A DNA stretch of 64,000 bases from Mycolicibacter icosiumassiliensis (lineage in GTDB: Bacteria; Actinomycetota; Actinomycetes; Mycobacteriales; Mycobacteriaceae): contig NZ_LT546170.1 of assembly GCF_900078685.2 (NCBI RefSeq), positions 286,753 to 350,752 of the forward strand, in the 5' to 3' direction. The stretch's first letter is position 1. Every line of letters starts with the position of its first letter. This document shows, one piece after another, positions 34,531 through 43,751 of the stretch. The notes under the pieces are model-generated. The model did no database searches. It saw only the letters and a program-made list of their open reading frames with translations, and was not told the origin of the DNA. The translations under genes were made by a program, and so were the position numbers.

Positions 34531-35153
34531 CAGCGGCCGCTGTTCTCGACGGCGGCGGCGATCTCTTCGGCATTGGCGAAGGGCTGCGGCAGGATACGGG
34601 CAACGCTACCGTCCCAGGCCAGCACCACCGTCGCGGGCATCACGTTGGGCACCCGCAGCGCCGCCGCAAGCTGCCGGCGGCCGTCTTGCAGGGTGGGCAG
34701 CCGCACGCCCAACTCGGCCAGCAGGGCCAATCCCGCGGCTTGATTGTCGTCTTGATGCACCGTCACCACCGTCACGGCCTGCCCCACCCGGCGCTGGTAT
34801 TCGGCGAACGCCCGCAGCTCGTCCCGACACGGCCCACACCAGTACGCCCACAGATTCAGCACCACCTTGCGGCCGGCGAACATCGCCGCGACGTCGACGG
34901 GCGAACCGTCGGCCGCGCACTCGACGGTGACGCCGCGCAGGGCGCTCGGCCCGGTTTGGCCCGGTCCCACCTGGCAGGGCGGCAGATCGGCGCGCTGTCG
35001 CAGGGCGCTCAGGTCCGCTCCGGCACCGGACACGGCCGCGCTTCGTCCCGGCGCCATGGTGGCCGGCTCGCGGCGCAGTTCGGTTACCAACCCGGTGAGC
35101 AGTGCGGCCACCACCGCCAGTACCGCCAGGGTCCATCCGGTCGATCGGCTCAT
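34530..35153 (-). CDS. Membrane-anchored thioredoxin-like protein (Rv3673c-like)
   Basis: One N-terminal membrane helix (WTLAVLAVVAALLTGLVTEL) places a TlpA/ResA-like thioredoxin domain outside the cytoplasmic membrane. The redox motif is WAYWCGPCRDEL (about residues 100-111), and the cis-Pro is in NVMPATVVL. Two further Cys (LPPCQVG; TVECAAD) lie before the domain. It is encoded with marP and nth; a role in reducing or making exported disulfides is likely. 207 residues. Confidence 0.87.
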   Translation of the reverse strand: MSRSTGWTLAVLAVVAALLTGLVTELRREPATMAPGRSAAVSGAGADLSALRQRADLPPCQVGPGQTGPSALRGVTVECAADGSPVDVAAMFAGRKVVLNLWAYWCGPCRDELRAFAEYQRRVGQAVTVVTVHQDDNQAAGLALLAELGVRLPTLQDGRRQLAAALRVPNVMPATVVLAWDGSVARILPQPFANAEEIAAAVENSGR

Positions 35154-35177
35154 CGGCGCTTACCTGCTCAAGGCCCG

Positions 35178-35924
35178 CTACAGCCCGGCCAGGGCCAGCA
35201 GGTGCTCGGTCTCGGGGCCTTTGACCAGCGCGGCGGCCTCCATCGGGGAGGTGGGTCCGATCCCGAATGACGGGCAGTCCTTGGCGAGCAGGCACACCCC
35301 GCAGGCCGGCTTGCGGGCGTGGCAGACCCGTCGGCCGTGAAAAATCACCCGGTGACTGAGCAGCGTCCATTCCTTGCGTTCGATGAGCTCACCGACCGCA
35401 TGCTCGACCTTGACCGGGTCTTCCTCGCTGGTCCAGGCCCAGCGTCGCACCAGCCGGCCGAAGTGGGTGTCGACGGTGATGCCCGGGACCCCGAACGCGT
35501 TGCCCAGGATGACGTTGGCGGTCTTGCGTCCCACCCCGGGCAGGCGCACCAGCTCGTCCATGGTGTGGGGCAGTTCCCCGTCGAAGCGCTCGACCAGCAT
35601 CTGCCCCAGGTTGATCAGGGAAGCCGCCTTGTTGCGGTAGAAGCCGGTGGGCCGGATGAGCTCCTCCAGCTCGGTGCGGTCGGCCTGGGCGTAGTCCAGC
35701 GCCGTGGGGTAGCGGGCGAACAACGCCGGCGTCGTCAGGTTCACCCGCACGTCGGTGCATTGCGCCGACAGCACGGTGGCGACGGCGAGCTCCAGGGGCG
35801 TGGTGAAATCCAACTCGCAGTGGGCGTCGGGAAACGCCTGCGCCAGTGTCCGATTCATCCGGCGAGCGCGCCGGACCAGTCCGGTCCGGGTCTCCGTCCG
35901 TGCCGCGCGGGAGGCTTTGTCCAC
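35178..35924 (-). CDS. nth: Endonuclease III
   Basis: This base-excision repair glycosylase/AP lyase removes oxidised pyrimidines. The helix-hairpin-helix is RLPGVGRKTANVILGNAFG with the catalytic Lys, followed by the Asp in GITVDTHFGRLVRR. The C-terminal 4Fe-4S site is C-x6-C-x2-C-x5-C (CHARKPACGVCLLAKDC). GTG 35924 is chosen to match relatives; GTG 35930 is equally possible and the frame stays open to 35975. It is the first gene of the minus-strand operon. Confidence 0.94.
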   Translation of the reverse strand: MDKASRAARTETRTGLVRRARRMNRTLAQAFPDAHCELDFTTPLELAVATVLSAQCTDVRVNLTTPALFARYPTALDYAQADRTELEELIRPTGFYRNKAASLINLGQMLVERFDGELPHTMDELVRLPGVGRKTANVILGNAFGVPGITVDTHFGRLVRRWAWTSEEDPVKVEHAVGELIERKEWTLLSHRVIFHGRRVCHARKPACGVCLLAKDCPSFGIGPTSPMEAAALVKGPETEHLLALAGL

Positions 35925-35990
35925 TGTCACCTCCGACAGGGTACTAATTTGTGACCCCAACGAGACCTTGCCCATGTTTACTGACGACTT

Positions 35991-36131
35991 GTGTCCTGGT
36001 TGCTGATCACCGCCATCCCGATGCTGCTGATGCTGTCAGCGGTCGGGCTGGAACGCATCGAAACCGGGCTGAGCCGCGAGCAGCAGGGGAATCCGCAGTT
36101 TCCTCCGAATCGGCATGCCAATCGTGTGTAG
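35991..36131 (+). CDS. Small membrane protein (Rv3675-like), 46 residues
   Basis: GTG 35991 opens a 46-codon frame: SWLLITAIPMLLMLSAVGLE is a single membrane helix, then RIETGLSREQQGNPQFPPN as a short polar tail. A small protein with one such helix lies at this place, before crp, in other mycobacteria. It is too short for usual gene finders. The function is unknown. The 104 bp to crp hold the crp promoter and no gene. Confidence 0.6.
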   Translation: MSWLLITAIPMLLMLSAVGLERIETGLSREQQGNPQFPPNRHANRV

Positions 36132-36235
36132 CGTTGTAACCTCGCTTGACGCGTGGCTCTAGACTCAGTTGGCTGGCCGGGTAGCGGCCCGCGCTTACGA
36201 TTTCAAACCTTCATCCAAAACATTTAAGGGGCATC

Positions 36236-36910
36236 GTGGACGAGATCCTGGCGAGGGCCGGAATCTTCCAGGGAGTTGAGCCCAGCGCCGTAGCCGCGCT
36301 GACCAAGCAGCTTCAGCCCGTGGACTTTCCGCGTGGACACACCGTGTTCGCCGAGGGAGAGCCCGGCGACCGGCTGTACATCATCGTCTCCGGGAAAGTG
36401 AAGATCGGCCGGCGGTCTCCGGACGGCCGGGAGAACCTCCTGACCATCATGGGTCCGTCGGACATGTTCGGTGAGTTGTCGATCTTCGACCCCGGTCCCC
36501 GGACCTCGAGCGCGACCACCATCACCGAGGTGCGCGCCGTCTCGATGGACCGTGACGCCCTGCGGTCGTGGATCTCCGATCGGCCCGAGATCGCCGAGCA
36601 GCTGCTGCGGGTGCTGGCCCGTCGGTTGCGCCGCACCAACAACAACCTGGCCGACCTGATCTTCACCGACGTTCCCGGCCGGGTCGCCAAGCAGCTGCTG
36701 CAGCTGGCGCAACGGTTCGGCACCCAGGAAGGCGGGGCCCTGCGGGTCACCCACGACCTGACTCAGGAAGAGATCGCCCAGCTGGTCGGGGCATCCCGGG
36801 AGACGGTGAACAAGGCGCTGGCCGACTTCGCCCACCGCGGCTGGATCCGGCTGGAGGGCAAGAGCGTGCTGATCTCCGACTCCGAGCGGCTGGCCCGCCG
36901 CGCGCGGTAG
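36236..36910 (+). CDS. crp: cAMP receptor protein-type transcription regulator
   Basis: This Crp/Fnr-family dimer binds cAMP in its N-terminal beta-barrel (GEPGDRLYIIVSGKVKIG; phosphate-binding FGELSIFDPGPRTSSATT, about residues 80-97) and DNA by the C-terminal HTH (LTQEEIAQLVGASRETVNKALADFAHRGW). It is 224 residues from GTG 36236, identical in length to Rv3676, which controls starvation and resuscitation genes such as whiB1. It is monocistronic, with a long inverted repeat right behind it. Confidence 0.96.
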   Translation: MDEILARAGIFQGVEPSAVAALTKQLQPVDFPRGHTVFAEGEPGDRLYIIVSGKVKIGRRSPDGRENLLTIMGPSDMFGELSIFDPGPRTSSATTITEVRAVSMDRDALRSWISDRPEIAEQLLRVLARRLRRTNNNLADLIFTDVPGRVAKQLLQLAQRFGTQEGGALRVTHDLTQEEIAQLVGASRETVNKALADFAHRGWIRLEGKSVLISDSERLARRAR

Positions 36911-36913
36911 CCA

Positions 36914-36970
36914 CGAGATCCCGCTCACGCAGGAAAAGTGCGAGTGGGTACCTGCGTGAGCGAGATCTCG
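36914..36970. terminator. Long inverted repeat between the convergent crp and MBL genes
   Basis: The arms 36914-36933 and 36951-36970 are 20 bp with one mismatch (G-T in RNA), around a 17-base loop. Lying between two convergent stops, it can end both transcripts. Confidence 0.7.
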
Positions 36971-36999
36971 CGTGGCCTACAGATTGCGGCCTACGACCG

Positions 37000-37776
37000 T
37001 CAGCTCCGCAGATAGTTCAGCTGAGCCTGCACTGACCATTCGGCAGCGCCCCAGAGTGCTTCGTCCACGTCGGCGTAGACGTGTTCGACGACCTGCCGGG
37101 CGGTGGCGTCCTCACCCAGTACGGCCAGCGCCGAACGCACCTGGTCGAGCCGCTGTTCGCGATGCTCCAGATAGCCGCTGGCCACCGCCTCGATGTTGGG
37201 CAGCTCCGGTCCGTGCCCGGGCAGCACCGTACGCCCACCCAGACCGCGCAACCGCCGCAGCGAGTCCAGGTAGCGCGTTAGGTCGCCGTCCTCGGAGTCG
37301 ATGACAGTGGTGCCCCGGCCCAATACGGTGTCGGCCGTCAGGACGGCGTCGTCCAACACGAACGACAGCGAGTCAGCGGTGTGCCCCGGAGTTGCGAACA
37401 CGGTAATTCGCAGCCCGGCCGCATCGATCACTTGCCCGTCGGTCAGGCCGCCACCGAGCCGACGCTGAAATCCGCTACCTGCGGAGTACACCGGTGCCCC
37501 GACGGCGTCCACCAGCTTGTCGATGCCCTCGGTGTGATCGAAGTGCCGGTGACTGATCAGCACCAGGGCGATCCGGCCGACCTCGGCGAGCCGTCCGATG
37601 TGCTCCTGGTCGTCGGGCCCCGGGTCGACGATCACCACCTCGTCGCTACCGGGGGCACGCAGCACCCAGGTGTTGGTGCCCTCCAAGGTCATCAGCCCGG
37701 GATTGTCGGCCAGCAGCACCGACGCGGTCTCGGTGACCGGCCGCAGCCGGCCGTACGCGGGATGACTGGCCGACAC
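37000..37776 (-). CDS. Metallo-beta-lactamase-fold hydrolase (Rv3677c-like, LACTB2 type)
   Basis: The 258-residue protein has the metal site HRHFDHTEG (HxHxDH, about residue 76), a second His in TPGHTADSL, an Asp in LTADTVLG, and a later His in VLPGHGPE. A C-terminal winged-helix-like part (QVVEHVYADVDEALWGAAEWSVQAQLNYL) is the LACTB2 mark, a group with endoribonuclease members. It is encoded 6 bp after ridA in a three-gene minus-strand operon. The substrate is unknown. Confidence 0.87.
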   Translation of the reverse strand: MSASHPAYGRLRPVTETASVLLADNPGLMTLEGTNTWVLRAPGSDEVVIVDPGPDDQEHIGRLAEVGRIALVLISHRHFDHTEGIDKLVDAVGAPVYSAGSGFQRRLGGGLTDGQVIDAAGLRITVFATPGHTADSLSFVLDDAVLTADTVLGRGTTVIDSEDGDLTRYLDSLRRLRGLGGRTVLPGHGPELPNIEAVASGYLEHREQRLDQVRSALAVLGEDATARQVVEHVYADVDEALWGAAEWSVQAQLNYLRS

Positions 37777-37782
37777 CGCTGA

Positions 37783-38250
37783 CTACTCCGCCGCGGCCTT
37801 CAGCTCGACGATCAACTCGACCTCCACCGGCGCATCCAGCGGCAGCTCGGAGACCCCGACCGCGGAGCGGGCGTGTTTGCCGGCATCGCCGAACACCTCA
37901 CCCAACAGCTCGGAGGCGCCATTGACCACGGCGGGCTGCCCGTTGAAGTTCGGCGCCGACGCGACGAACCCGACCACCTTGACCACCCGGGCCACGGCGT
38001 CGAGACCGACCAGGGCGTCCACCGCGGCCAGCGCGTTCAGAGCGCAGATCCGGGCCAGCGCGTGGCCCTGCTCCGGGCTGACCTGCGCGCCCAGCTTGCC
38101 GGTGTGCGGCAATTCGCCTGCCGTCATCGGCAGCTGACCGGAGGTGTAGACCAGGTTGCCGGTGCGCACCGCCGGCACGTAGGCCGCCAGCGGTGCCACC
38201 ACCTCGGGCAGCTCGATCCCGAGTTCGGTCAGCCGGGCCCGCCAGCTCAT
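37783..38250 (-). CDS. RidA-family (YjgF/YER057c/UK114) protein
   Basis: RidA proteins hydrolyse reactive enamine/imine intermediates released by PLP enzymes. The 151-residue protein reads YVPAVRTGNLVYTSGQLPM early and ends near ARSAVGVSELPLDAPVEVELIVEL; the Arg before SAVGV is the usual catalytic residue. It belongs to the longer YjgF subgroup. The ATG overlaps the stop of the DUF4177 gene by four bases. Rv3678c counterpart. Confidence 0.88.
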   Translation of the reverse strand: MSWRARLTELGIELPEVVAPLAAYVPAVRTGNLVYTSGQLPMTAGELPHTGKLGAQVSPEQGHALARICALNALAAVDALVGLDAVARVVKVVGFVASAPNFNGQPAVVNGASELLGEVFGDAGKHARSAVGVSELPLDAPVEVELIVELKAAAE

Positions 38251-38408
38251 TGCGGCCGCTTCAGGAAGGCGATGAGCTGCTCACCGGACGGCCCCGGCAG
38301 CACCGTGACCAGCTCCCAGCCGTCTTCACCCCATTGGTCGAGAATCTGCTTGGTGGCGTGCGTGATCAAGGGGACAGTGGCGTACTCCCAGACCGTGCGT
38401 TGACTCAT
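38247..38408 (-). CDS. DUF4177 small protein
   Basis: The 53-residue protein (MSQRTVWEYATVPLITHATK...) has the DUF4177 pattern, with GEDGWELVTVLPG and QLIAFLKRP at the end, a small alpha/beta unit. It is the first gene of the operon with ridA and the MBL gene and is divergent from the ArsA pair. It was probably missed in many annotations because of its length. The function is unknown. Confidence 0.8.
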   Translation of the reverse strand: MSQRTVWEYATVPLITHATKQILDQWGEDGWELVTVLPGPSGEQLIAFLKRPQ

Positions 38409-38455
38409 GGCAGCGAGCTTATCGCTAGGACGCCCAAGCACTTGGTTAGCATGCA

Positions 38456-39478
38456 GTGGTGACAGCCACATCCAGCAGCGAGCCCGCACTCGGCTGGCCT
38501 TCGCGATTGACGAAGGCCCGGCTGCATTTCGTGACCGGCAAGGGCGGTACCGGCAAAACGACGGTGGCGGCCGCCCTGGCATTGTCACTCGCCGCCGGCG
38601 GACGCCGGGTCCTGCTGGTGGAAGTCGAAGAGCGCCAAGGTATTGCGCAACTCTTCGACGTTCCGCCACTACCTATTGCTCCACTCAAGGTCGCGACCGC
38701 CGAAGACGGCGGGCAGGTCGATGCGCTGGCGATGGACATCGAGGCCGCATTCCTGGAATACCTCGACCTGTTCTACAACCTGGGTATCGCCGGGCGGGCG
38801 ATGCGACGCGTCGGGGCGGTCGAGTTCGCCACCACCATCGCGCCCGGCCTGCGCGACGTCATCCTCACCGGCAAGATCAAGTACCACGTGATCCAGACCG
38901 ACAAGAACAACAAGCCGATCTACGACGCGGTCGTGGTGGATGCGCCGCCGACCGGCCGGATCGCCCGGTTCCTCGACGTCACCAAGGCGGTCTCGCAACT
39001 GGCCAAGGGCGGCCCGGTGCACTCGCAGGCCGACGGCGTGGTGAAGCTGCTGCATTCCGATCAGACGGCCATCCATCTGGTGACACTGCTGGAGGCCCTG
39101 CCGATGCAGGAGACCCTGGAGGCCATCGACGAGCTGCGGGCGCTGGACCTGCCGATCGGCAGCGTGATCGTCAACCGCGACATCCCCGCCCACCTGGATC
39201 CGGCCGACCTGGCCAAGGCCGCCGAAGGCGTCGTCGACGCCGACGCGGTCCGGGCCGGCCTGGCCGCGGCGGGAATCACGCTGAGCGACGACGACTTCGC
39301 CGGTCTGCTGACCGAAACCATCCAGCACGCCACGCGCATCAGCGCCCGGACGGAAACGGCCGAGCAGTTGGAGCAGTTGGACGTGCCGCGCCTGCATCTG
39401 CCGACGATCACCGACGGGGTCGACCTCGGCAGCCTCTATGAGCTCTCCGAAATTCTCGGCCAACAGGGGGTTCGATGA
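38456..39478 (+). CDS. Get3/ArsA-family ATPase, first of a pair (Rv3679-like)
   Basis: This P-loop ATPase of the Get3/ArsA group has a deviant Walker A, FVTGKGGTGKTTVAA, with the signature first Lys, and switch VVDAPPTGRIARFLDV. It is 340 residues, equal to Rv3679. With the next gene it forms a heterodimer in M. tuberculosis described as BagAB, related to tail-anchored protein insertion. ATGA overlap with the second gene supports equal expression. No arsenic genes are near, so arsenite export is unlikely. Confidence 0.88.
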   Translation: MVTATSSSEPALGWPSRLTKARLHFVTGKGGTGKTTVAAALALSLAAGGRRVLLVEVEERQGIAQLFDVPPLPIAPLKVATAEDGGQVDALAMDIEAAFLEYLDLFYNLGIAGRAMRRVGAVEFATTIAPGLRDVILTGKIKYHVIQTDKNNKPIYDAVVVDAPPTGRIARFLDVTKAVSQLAKGGPVHSQADGVVKLLHSDQTAIHLVTLLEALPMQETLEAIDELRALDLPIGSVIVNRDIPAHLDPADLAKAAEGVVDADAVRAGLAAAGITLSDDDFAGLLTETIQHATRISARTETAEQLEQLDVPRLHLPTITDGVDLGSLYELSEILGQQGVR

Positions 39479-40632
39479 CACCCGATCCGACCGGTAAGCC
39501 GCTGGCGCTGGACTTGGCGGCGATCCTGGCCGATACCTCCAACCGCGTGGTGGTCTGTTGCGGCGCCGGCGGGGTCGGCAAGACCACCACCGCCGCGTCG
39601 ATGGCGCTGCGGGCCGCCGAATACGGCCGCACCGTAGTGGTGTTGACCATCGACCCGGCCCGTCGGCTGGCCCAGGCGCTGGGCATCGACGACCTAGGCA
39701 ATCACCCGCAGCGGGTGCCGCTGCCTGCGGAGGTACCGGGTCAGCTGCACGCCATGATGCTCGACATGCGCCGCACCTTCGACGAGATGGTGACGCAGTA
39801 CTCCGGACCGGAGCGAGCCGAGGCGATCCTGAGCAACCAGTTCTACCAAACGGTCGCCACCTCGCTCTCCGGCACGCAGGAGTACATGGCGATGGAGAAG
39901 CTGGGCCAGTTGCTTGCCGAGGACCGCTGGGACCTGGTGGTCGTCGACACCCCACCGTCGCGCAACGCCCTGGACTTCCTGGACGCACCGAAGCGGCTGG
40001 GCAGCTTCATGGACAGCCGGCTGTGGAAATTGCTGCTGGGCCCCGGTCGAGGCATCGGCAAACTGGTCGCCGGCGCGCTCGGCCTGGCGATGAAAGCCCT
40101 GTCGACGGTGCTGGGTTCGCAAATGCTTTCCGATGCAGCGAATTTCGTGCAGTCCCTCGATGCCACTTTCGGCGGCTTCCGGGAGAAGGCGGACCGCACC
40201 TACGACCTGCTCAAGCGCCGGGGCACCCAGTTCGTGGTGGTGTCGGCGGCCGAGCCCGACGCGTTGCGGGAGGCGTCGTTCTTCGTCGACCGACTCGCAG
40301 GCGAGCACATGCCGCTGGCGGGGCTGATTCTCAACCGCACCCATCCGATGTTGTGCGACCTGGCCATTGAGCGGGCTATCGACGCCATCGAGACCCTGCG
40401 GGAGCCCGAGATCAGCGCGTCGCTGCCCGATGGGACGAAAGCCCTCACCACAGCGGCGCTCCAGATTCACGCCGAACGCGGCGCTACCGCCAAGCGTGAA
40501 ATCCGACTGCTGTCGCGGTTCACCCGGGCCAACCCGCGAGTTCCTATCGTGGGGGTGCCGTCACTGCCGTTCGACGTCTCCGATTTGGAGGCGCTCGGCG
40601 CGATCGCCGACCAGCTGACGGCGAAGAAATAG
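39475..40632 (+). CDS. Get3/ArsA-family ATPase, second of a pair (Rv3680-like)
   Basis: The partner of the upstream ATPase: 385 residues, Walker A VCCGAGGVGKTTTAASMALRAA, where the signature Lys of KGGxGKT is Ala, then TIDPARRLAQALG and VVVDTPPSRNALDFLDAP. The difference at the signature Lys suggests unequal roles of the two subunits. A hydrophobic stretch (LLLGPGRGIGKLVAGALGLAMKAL) may be the client-binding groove. Confidence 0.88.
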   Translation: MTPDPTGKPLALDLAAILADTSNRVVVCCGAGGVGKTTTAASMALRAAEYGRTVVVLTIDPARRLAQALGIDDLGNHPQRVPLPAEVPGQLHAMMLDMRRTFDEMVTQYSGPERAEAILSNQFYQTVATSLSGTQEYMAMEKLGQLLAEDRWDLVVVDTPPSRNALDFLDAPKRLGSFMDSRLWKLLLGPGRGIGKLVAGALGLAMKALSTVLGSQMLSDAANFVQSLDATFGGFREKADRTYDLLKRRGTQFVVVSAAEPDALREASFFVDRLAGEHMPLAGLILNRTHPMLCDLAIERAIDAIETLREPEISASLPDGTKALTTAALQIHAERGATAKREIRLLSRFTRANPRVPIVGVPSLPFDVSDLEALGAIADQLTAKK

Positions 40633-40663
40633 AAGTAGAAGCGAAGAGGGACTCAGCCGGGCG

Positions 40664-41026
40664 TTAGCCGGCGTCACGCTGCTTGCGCTGGGCGGCGAAG
40701 TACTCGCGCCAGGAGGTCACTTCGGGGTGCTGCTTGAGCAGCGCCCGGCGTTGCCGCTCGGTCATGCCGCCCCACACACCGAACTCGACCCGGTTGTCCA
40801 GGGCGTCGGCCAGACAGTCGAGCACGACCGGGCAGTGCCGACAGATCACCGCGGCTTTGCGTTGTGCCGCACCGCGTACGAAGAGTTCGTCGGGGTCCGC
40901 ACCGCGGCACACGGCCTTGGAAACCCAGGCGATCCGGCCCTCGTCCTGCACTCCGCGCAGAACGGTTCGGGGGGTTGATGTGATTGGCATGCTGGTGTTG
41001 TGAACCGCTGTCCCTGCAACAGACAC
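40664..41026 (-). CDS. whiB4: WhiB-family iron-sulfur regulator WhiB4
   Basis: This redox-sensing regulator binds a 4Fe-4S cluster through four Cys: SKAVCRG, ICRHCPV and LDCLAD. The GVWGGMTERQRRALLK motif and a basic C-terminus follow, which contact DNA or sigma factor. GTG 41026 has GGAGG seven bases before it, giving 120 residues; M. tuberculosis WhiB4 has 118. The reduced/oxidised switch controls antioxidant genes in that species. The region up to ponA2 (41027-41292) carries both divergent promoters and no gene. Confidence 0.93.
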   Translation of the reverse strand: MSVAGTAVHNTSMPITSTPRTVLRGVQDEGRIAWVSKAVCRGADPDELFVRGAAQRKAAVICRHCPVVLDCLADALDNRVEFGVWGGMTERQRRALLKQHPEVTSWREYFAAQRKQRDAG

Positions 41027-41292
41027 TGACGATCCTCCGTCCCGGCCGCGCCCGGCAGCCACCTATTCAACATCGAGGCCGACCGACACTGCGATCTACG
41101 CCACATCGTGTCATCAGTGTTACCTGAATCGCACTTGATGTCCAAGTTAGGTGGTCAGGTGCTGTCTGCGCAACAGGTTGATCGGCACTTTTTTGGGACA
41201 ACCGTGCCGTCCGATCATGATCTGGGCTCCCAAGCGGCGGTGTTCGGGGTCTTCGGCGAGCACCATCTGATACCGGGGCTACTGTGTTAGCC

Positions 41293-43713
41293 ATGTCGGA
41301 GCGCCCCCCGACCGGCCCTACTGTGCTCAAACTGGCCGGGTGTTGTCTGCTCGCCGCCGTTCTGCTCGCGGCGTTGCTGTTTCCCGTCGCCGGCGGCATC
41401 GGCCTGATGTCCAACCGCGCCTCGGACGTGGTGGCCAATGGGTCGGCCCAGCTCGTCAGCGGTGATGTGCCCGCGGTGTCGACGATGGTCGATGCCAAGG
41501 GCAACACGATCGCGTGGTTGTACTCGCAACGCCGGTTCGAGGTGCCCAGCGACAAGATCGCCGACACGATGAAGCTGGCGATCGTCTCCATCGAGGACAA
41601 GCGGTTCGCCGAGCACAGCGGGGTGGACTGGAAGGGGACGCTGACCGGGCTGGCCGGCTACGCCTCCGGGGACATCGACACCCGCGGCGGCTCGACGCTG
41701 GAACAGCAGTACATCAAGAACTACCAACTGCTGGTGCTGGCGCAGACCGACGCCGAGAAGCGCGCCGCGATCGAGACCACTCCGGCGCGCAAGCTCCGGG
41801 AGATCCGGATGGCGCTCACGCTGGACCGGACCTTCACCAAGCCGCAAATCCTGACCCGCTACCTGAACCTGGTCTCGTTCGGCAACAACTCGTTCGGCGT
41901 CCAGGATGCGGCCCAGACCTACTTCGGTGTGAACGCCGCCGACCTGAACTGGCAGCAGGCGGCCCTGCTTGCCGGAATGGTGCAGTCGACCAGCACCCTG
42001 AACCCCTACACCAACCCCGAGGGCGCACTGGCTCGACGGAACCTGGTGTTGGACACCATGATCGAAAACCTGCCCGGGGAGGCCGACGCGCTGCGAGCGG
42101 CCAAGGCGGAACCGCTGGGCATCCTGCCGCAGCCCAACGAGTTGCCACGGGGCTGCATCGCGGCCGGCGACCGGGCCTTCTTCTGCGACTACGTGCAGGA
42201 GTACCTGACCAGGGCAGGGATCAGCAAGGAACAGGTGGCCCGCGGCGGCTACGTCATCCACACCACGCTGGATCCCGACGTGCAGGCTCCGATCAAAGAG
42301 GCGATCGACAGCTTCGCCAACCCCAACGTGCAGGGCATCGCCAGCGTGATGAGCGTGATCAAGCCCGGCAGTGACGCACACCCGGTGTTGGCGATGGCCA
42401 GCAACCGCACCTACGGGCTCAACGCCGACCTCGGCGAAACCATGCGGCCGCAACCGTTCTCCTTGGTCGGTGACGGTGCCGGGTCGATCTTCAAGACATT
42501 TACCGTGGCCGCGGCGCTGGAGATGGGCATGGGTATCAGCGCCGACCTTGAGGTGCCCGGCCGGTTCCAGACCAAGGGCATGGGCTCAGGCGGCGCCAAG
42601 GGCTGCCCCAAGGAGACCTGGTGCGTGGTCAACGTCGCCCCCTACCGGTCGCCGATGAACGTCTCCACCGCGCTGGCGACCTCGCCCAACACCGCGTTCG
42701 CCAAGCTGATCTCCCAAGTCGGGGTCGGCCGCACCGTGGACATGGCAATCAAGCTGGGCTTGCGTTCCTACGCCGATCCGGGCACCGCCCGCGACTATGA
42801 CCCGGATAGCAACGAGAGCCTGGCCGACTTCGTCAAACGGCAGAACCTGGGCTCGTTCACGCTGGGCCCGATCGAGGTCAACGCGCTGGAGTTGTCCAAC
42901 GTTGCCGCCACCTTGGCCTCCGGTGGCATCTGGTGCCCGCCGAACCCGATCGACAAGGTCTTCGACCGCAACGGCAACGAGGTGGCCGTCACCACCGAGA
43001 CCTGTGAGCGCGTGGTTCCCGAAGGTCTGGCGAACACCATGGCCAACGCCTTGAGCAAGGACATCCAAGGCGGCGGCACCGCGGCGCCGGCCGCCGGTTC
43101 GGTGGGTTGGGATCTGCCGATGGCGGGCAAGACCGGCACCACCGAGGCGCACCGCTCGGCGGGCTTTCTGGGCTTCACCAACCGCTACGCGGCAGCCAAC
43201 TACATCTTCGACGACTCCAGCTCACCGTCGGACCTGTGCTCGTTCCCGCTACGGCACTGCGGGGACGGCGACCTCTACGGCGGCAACGAGCCGGCCCGCA
43301 CCTGGTTCGCGGCGATGAAACCGATCGCCACCGACTTCGGCGACGTCATCATGCCGCCGACCGAGCCGCGATACGTCGACGGCGGACCCAACTCACGGGT
43401 GCCCAGCGTGGTCGGCCTGGACGTCGACGTCGCCCGGGCGCGGCTCAAGGAAGTCGGATTCCAGGTCGCCGACCAGCCGAACTGGGTCAACAGCAGCGCC
43501 CGTTCCGGGGCGGTCGTCGGCACCTCACCGAGTGGTCAGACCATTCCCGGTTCGATCATCACCATCGAGGTCAGCAACGGCATCCCGCCGCCACCACCGC
43601 CGCCGCCGGACGGTCTGCCGCCGCTCGGGCCGGTGGGATCGACGGTGGTGGAGATTCCGGGGTTGCCGCCGATCACCATTCCGCTGCTGCCGCCCCCTGC
43701 GCCGCCGCCGTAG
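41293..43713 (+). CDS. ponA2: Bifunctional penicillin-binding protein PonA2
   Basis: This class A PBP polymerises and cross-links peptidoglycan. One N-terminal TM (VLKLAGCCLLAAVLLAALLFP) is followed by a GT51 transglycosylase domain (SIEDKRFAEHSGVDWKG; RGGSTLEQQYIKN), a transpeptidase domain (SIFK near residue 398, SPN, KTGTTEA) and a C-terminal PASTA domain (RVPSVVGLDVDVARARLKE...), then a Pro-rich tail. About 806 residues from ATG 41293, equal to Rv3682. PonA2 supports survival in non-replicating and stressed cells. It heads an operon with the metallophosphoesterase and cds1. Confidence 0.95.
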   Translation: MSERPPTGPTVLKLAGCCLLAAVLLAALLFPVAGGIGLMSNRASDVVANGSAQLVSGDVPAVSTMVDAKGNTIAWLYSQRRFEVPSDKIADTMKLAIVSIEDKRFAEHSGVDWKGTLTGLAGYASGDIDTRGGSTLEQQYIKNYQLLVLAQTDAEKRAAIETTPARKLREIRMALTLDRTFTKPQILTRYLNLVSFGNNSFGVQDAAQTYFGVNAADLNWQQAALLAGMVQSTSTLNPYTNPEGALARRNLVLDTMIENLPGEADALRAAKAEPLGILPQPNELPRGCIAAGDRAFFCDYVQEYLTRAGISKEQVARGGYVIHTTLDPDVQAPIKEAIDSFANPNVQGIASVMSVIKPGSDAHPVLAMASNRTYGLNADLGETMRPQPFSLVGDGAGSIFKTFTVAAALEMGMGISADLEVPGRFQTKGMGSGGAKGCPKETWCVVNVAPYRSPMNVSTALATSPNTAFAKLISQVGVGRTVDMAIKLGLRSYADPGTARDYDPDSNESLADFVKRQNLGSFTLGPIEVNALELSNVAATLASGGIWCPPNPIDKVFDRNGNEVAVTTETCERVVPEGLANTMANALSKDIQGGGTAAPAAGSVGWDLPMAGKTGTTEAHRSAGFLGFTNRYAAANYIFDDSSSPSDLCSFPLRHCGDGDLYGGNEPARTWFAAMKPIATDFGDVIMPPTEPRYVDGGPNSRVPSVVGLDVDVARARLKEVGFQVADQPNWVNSSARSGAVVGTSPSGQTIPGSIITIEVSNGIPPPPPPPPDGLPPLGPVGSTVVEIPGLPPITIPLLPPPAPPP

Positions 43714-43751
43714 CCGCGGTGGCGCGGTCGGGGCGCAGTAGTCTGAACGCC

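Noticed and set aside
38456..40632. Arsenite efflux ATPase function for the paired ArsA-like proteins
   Set aside because: No arsB, arsC or arsR is nearby, and the pair matches Rv3679/Rv3680, which belong to the Get3-like group.
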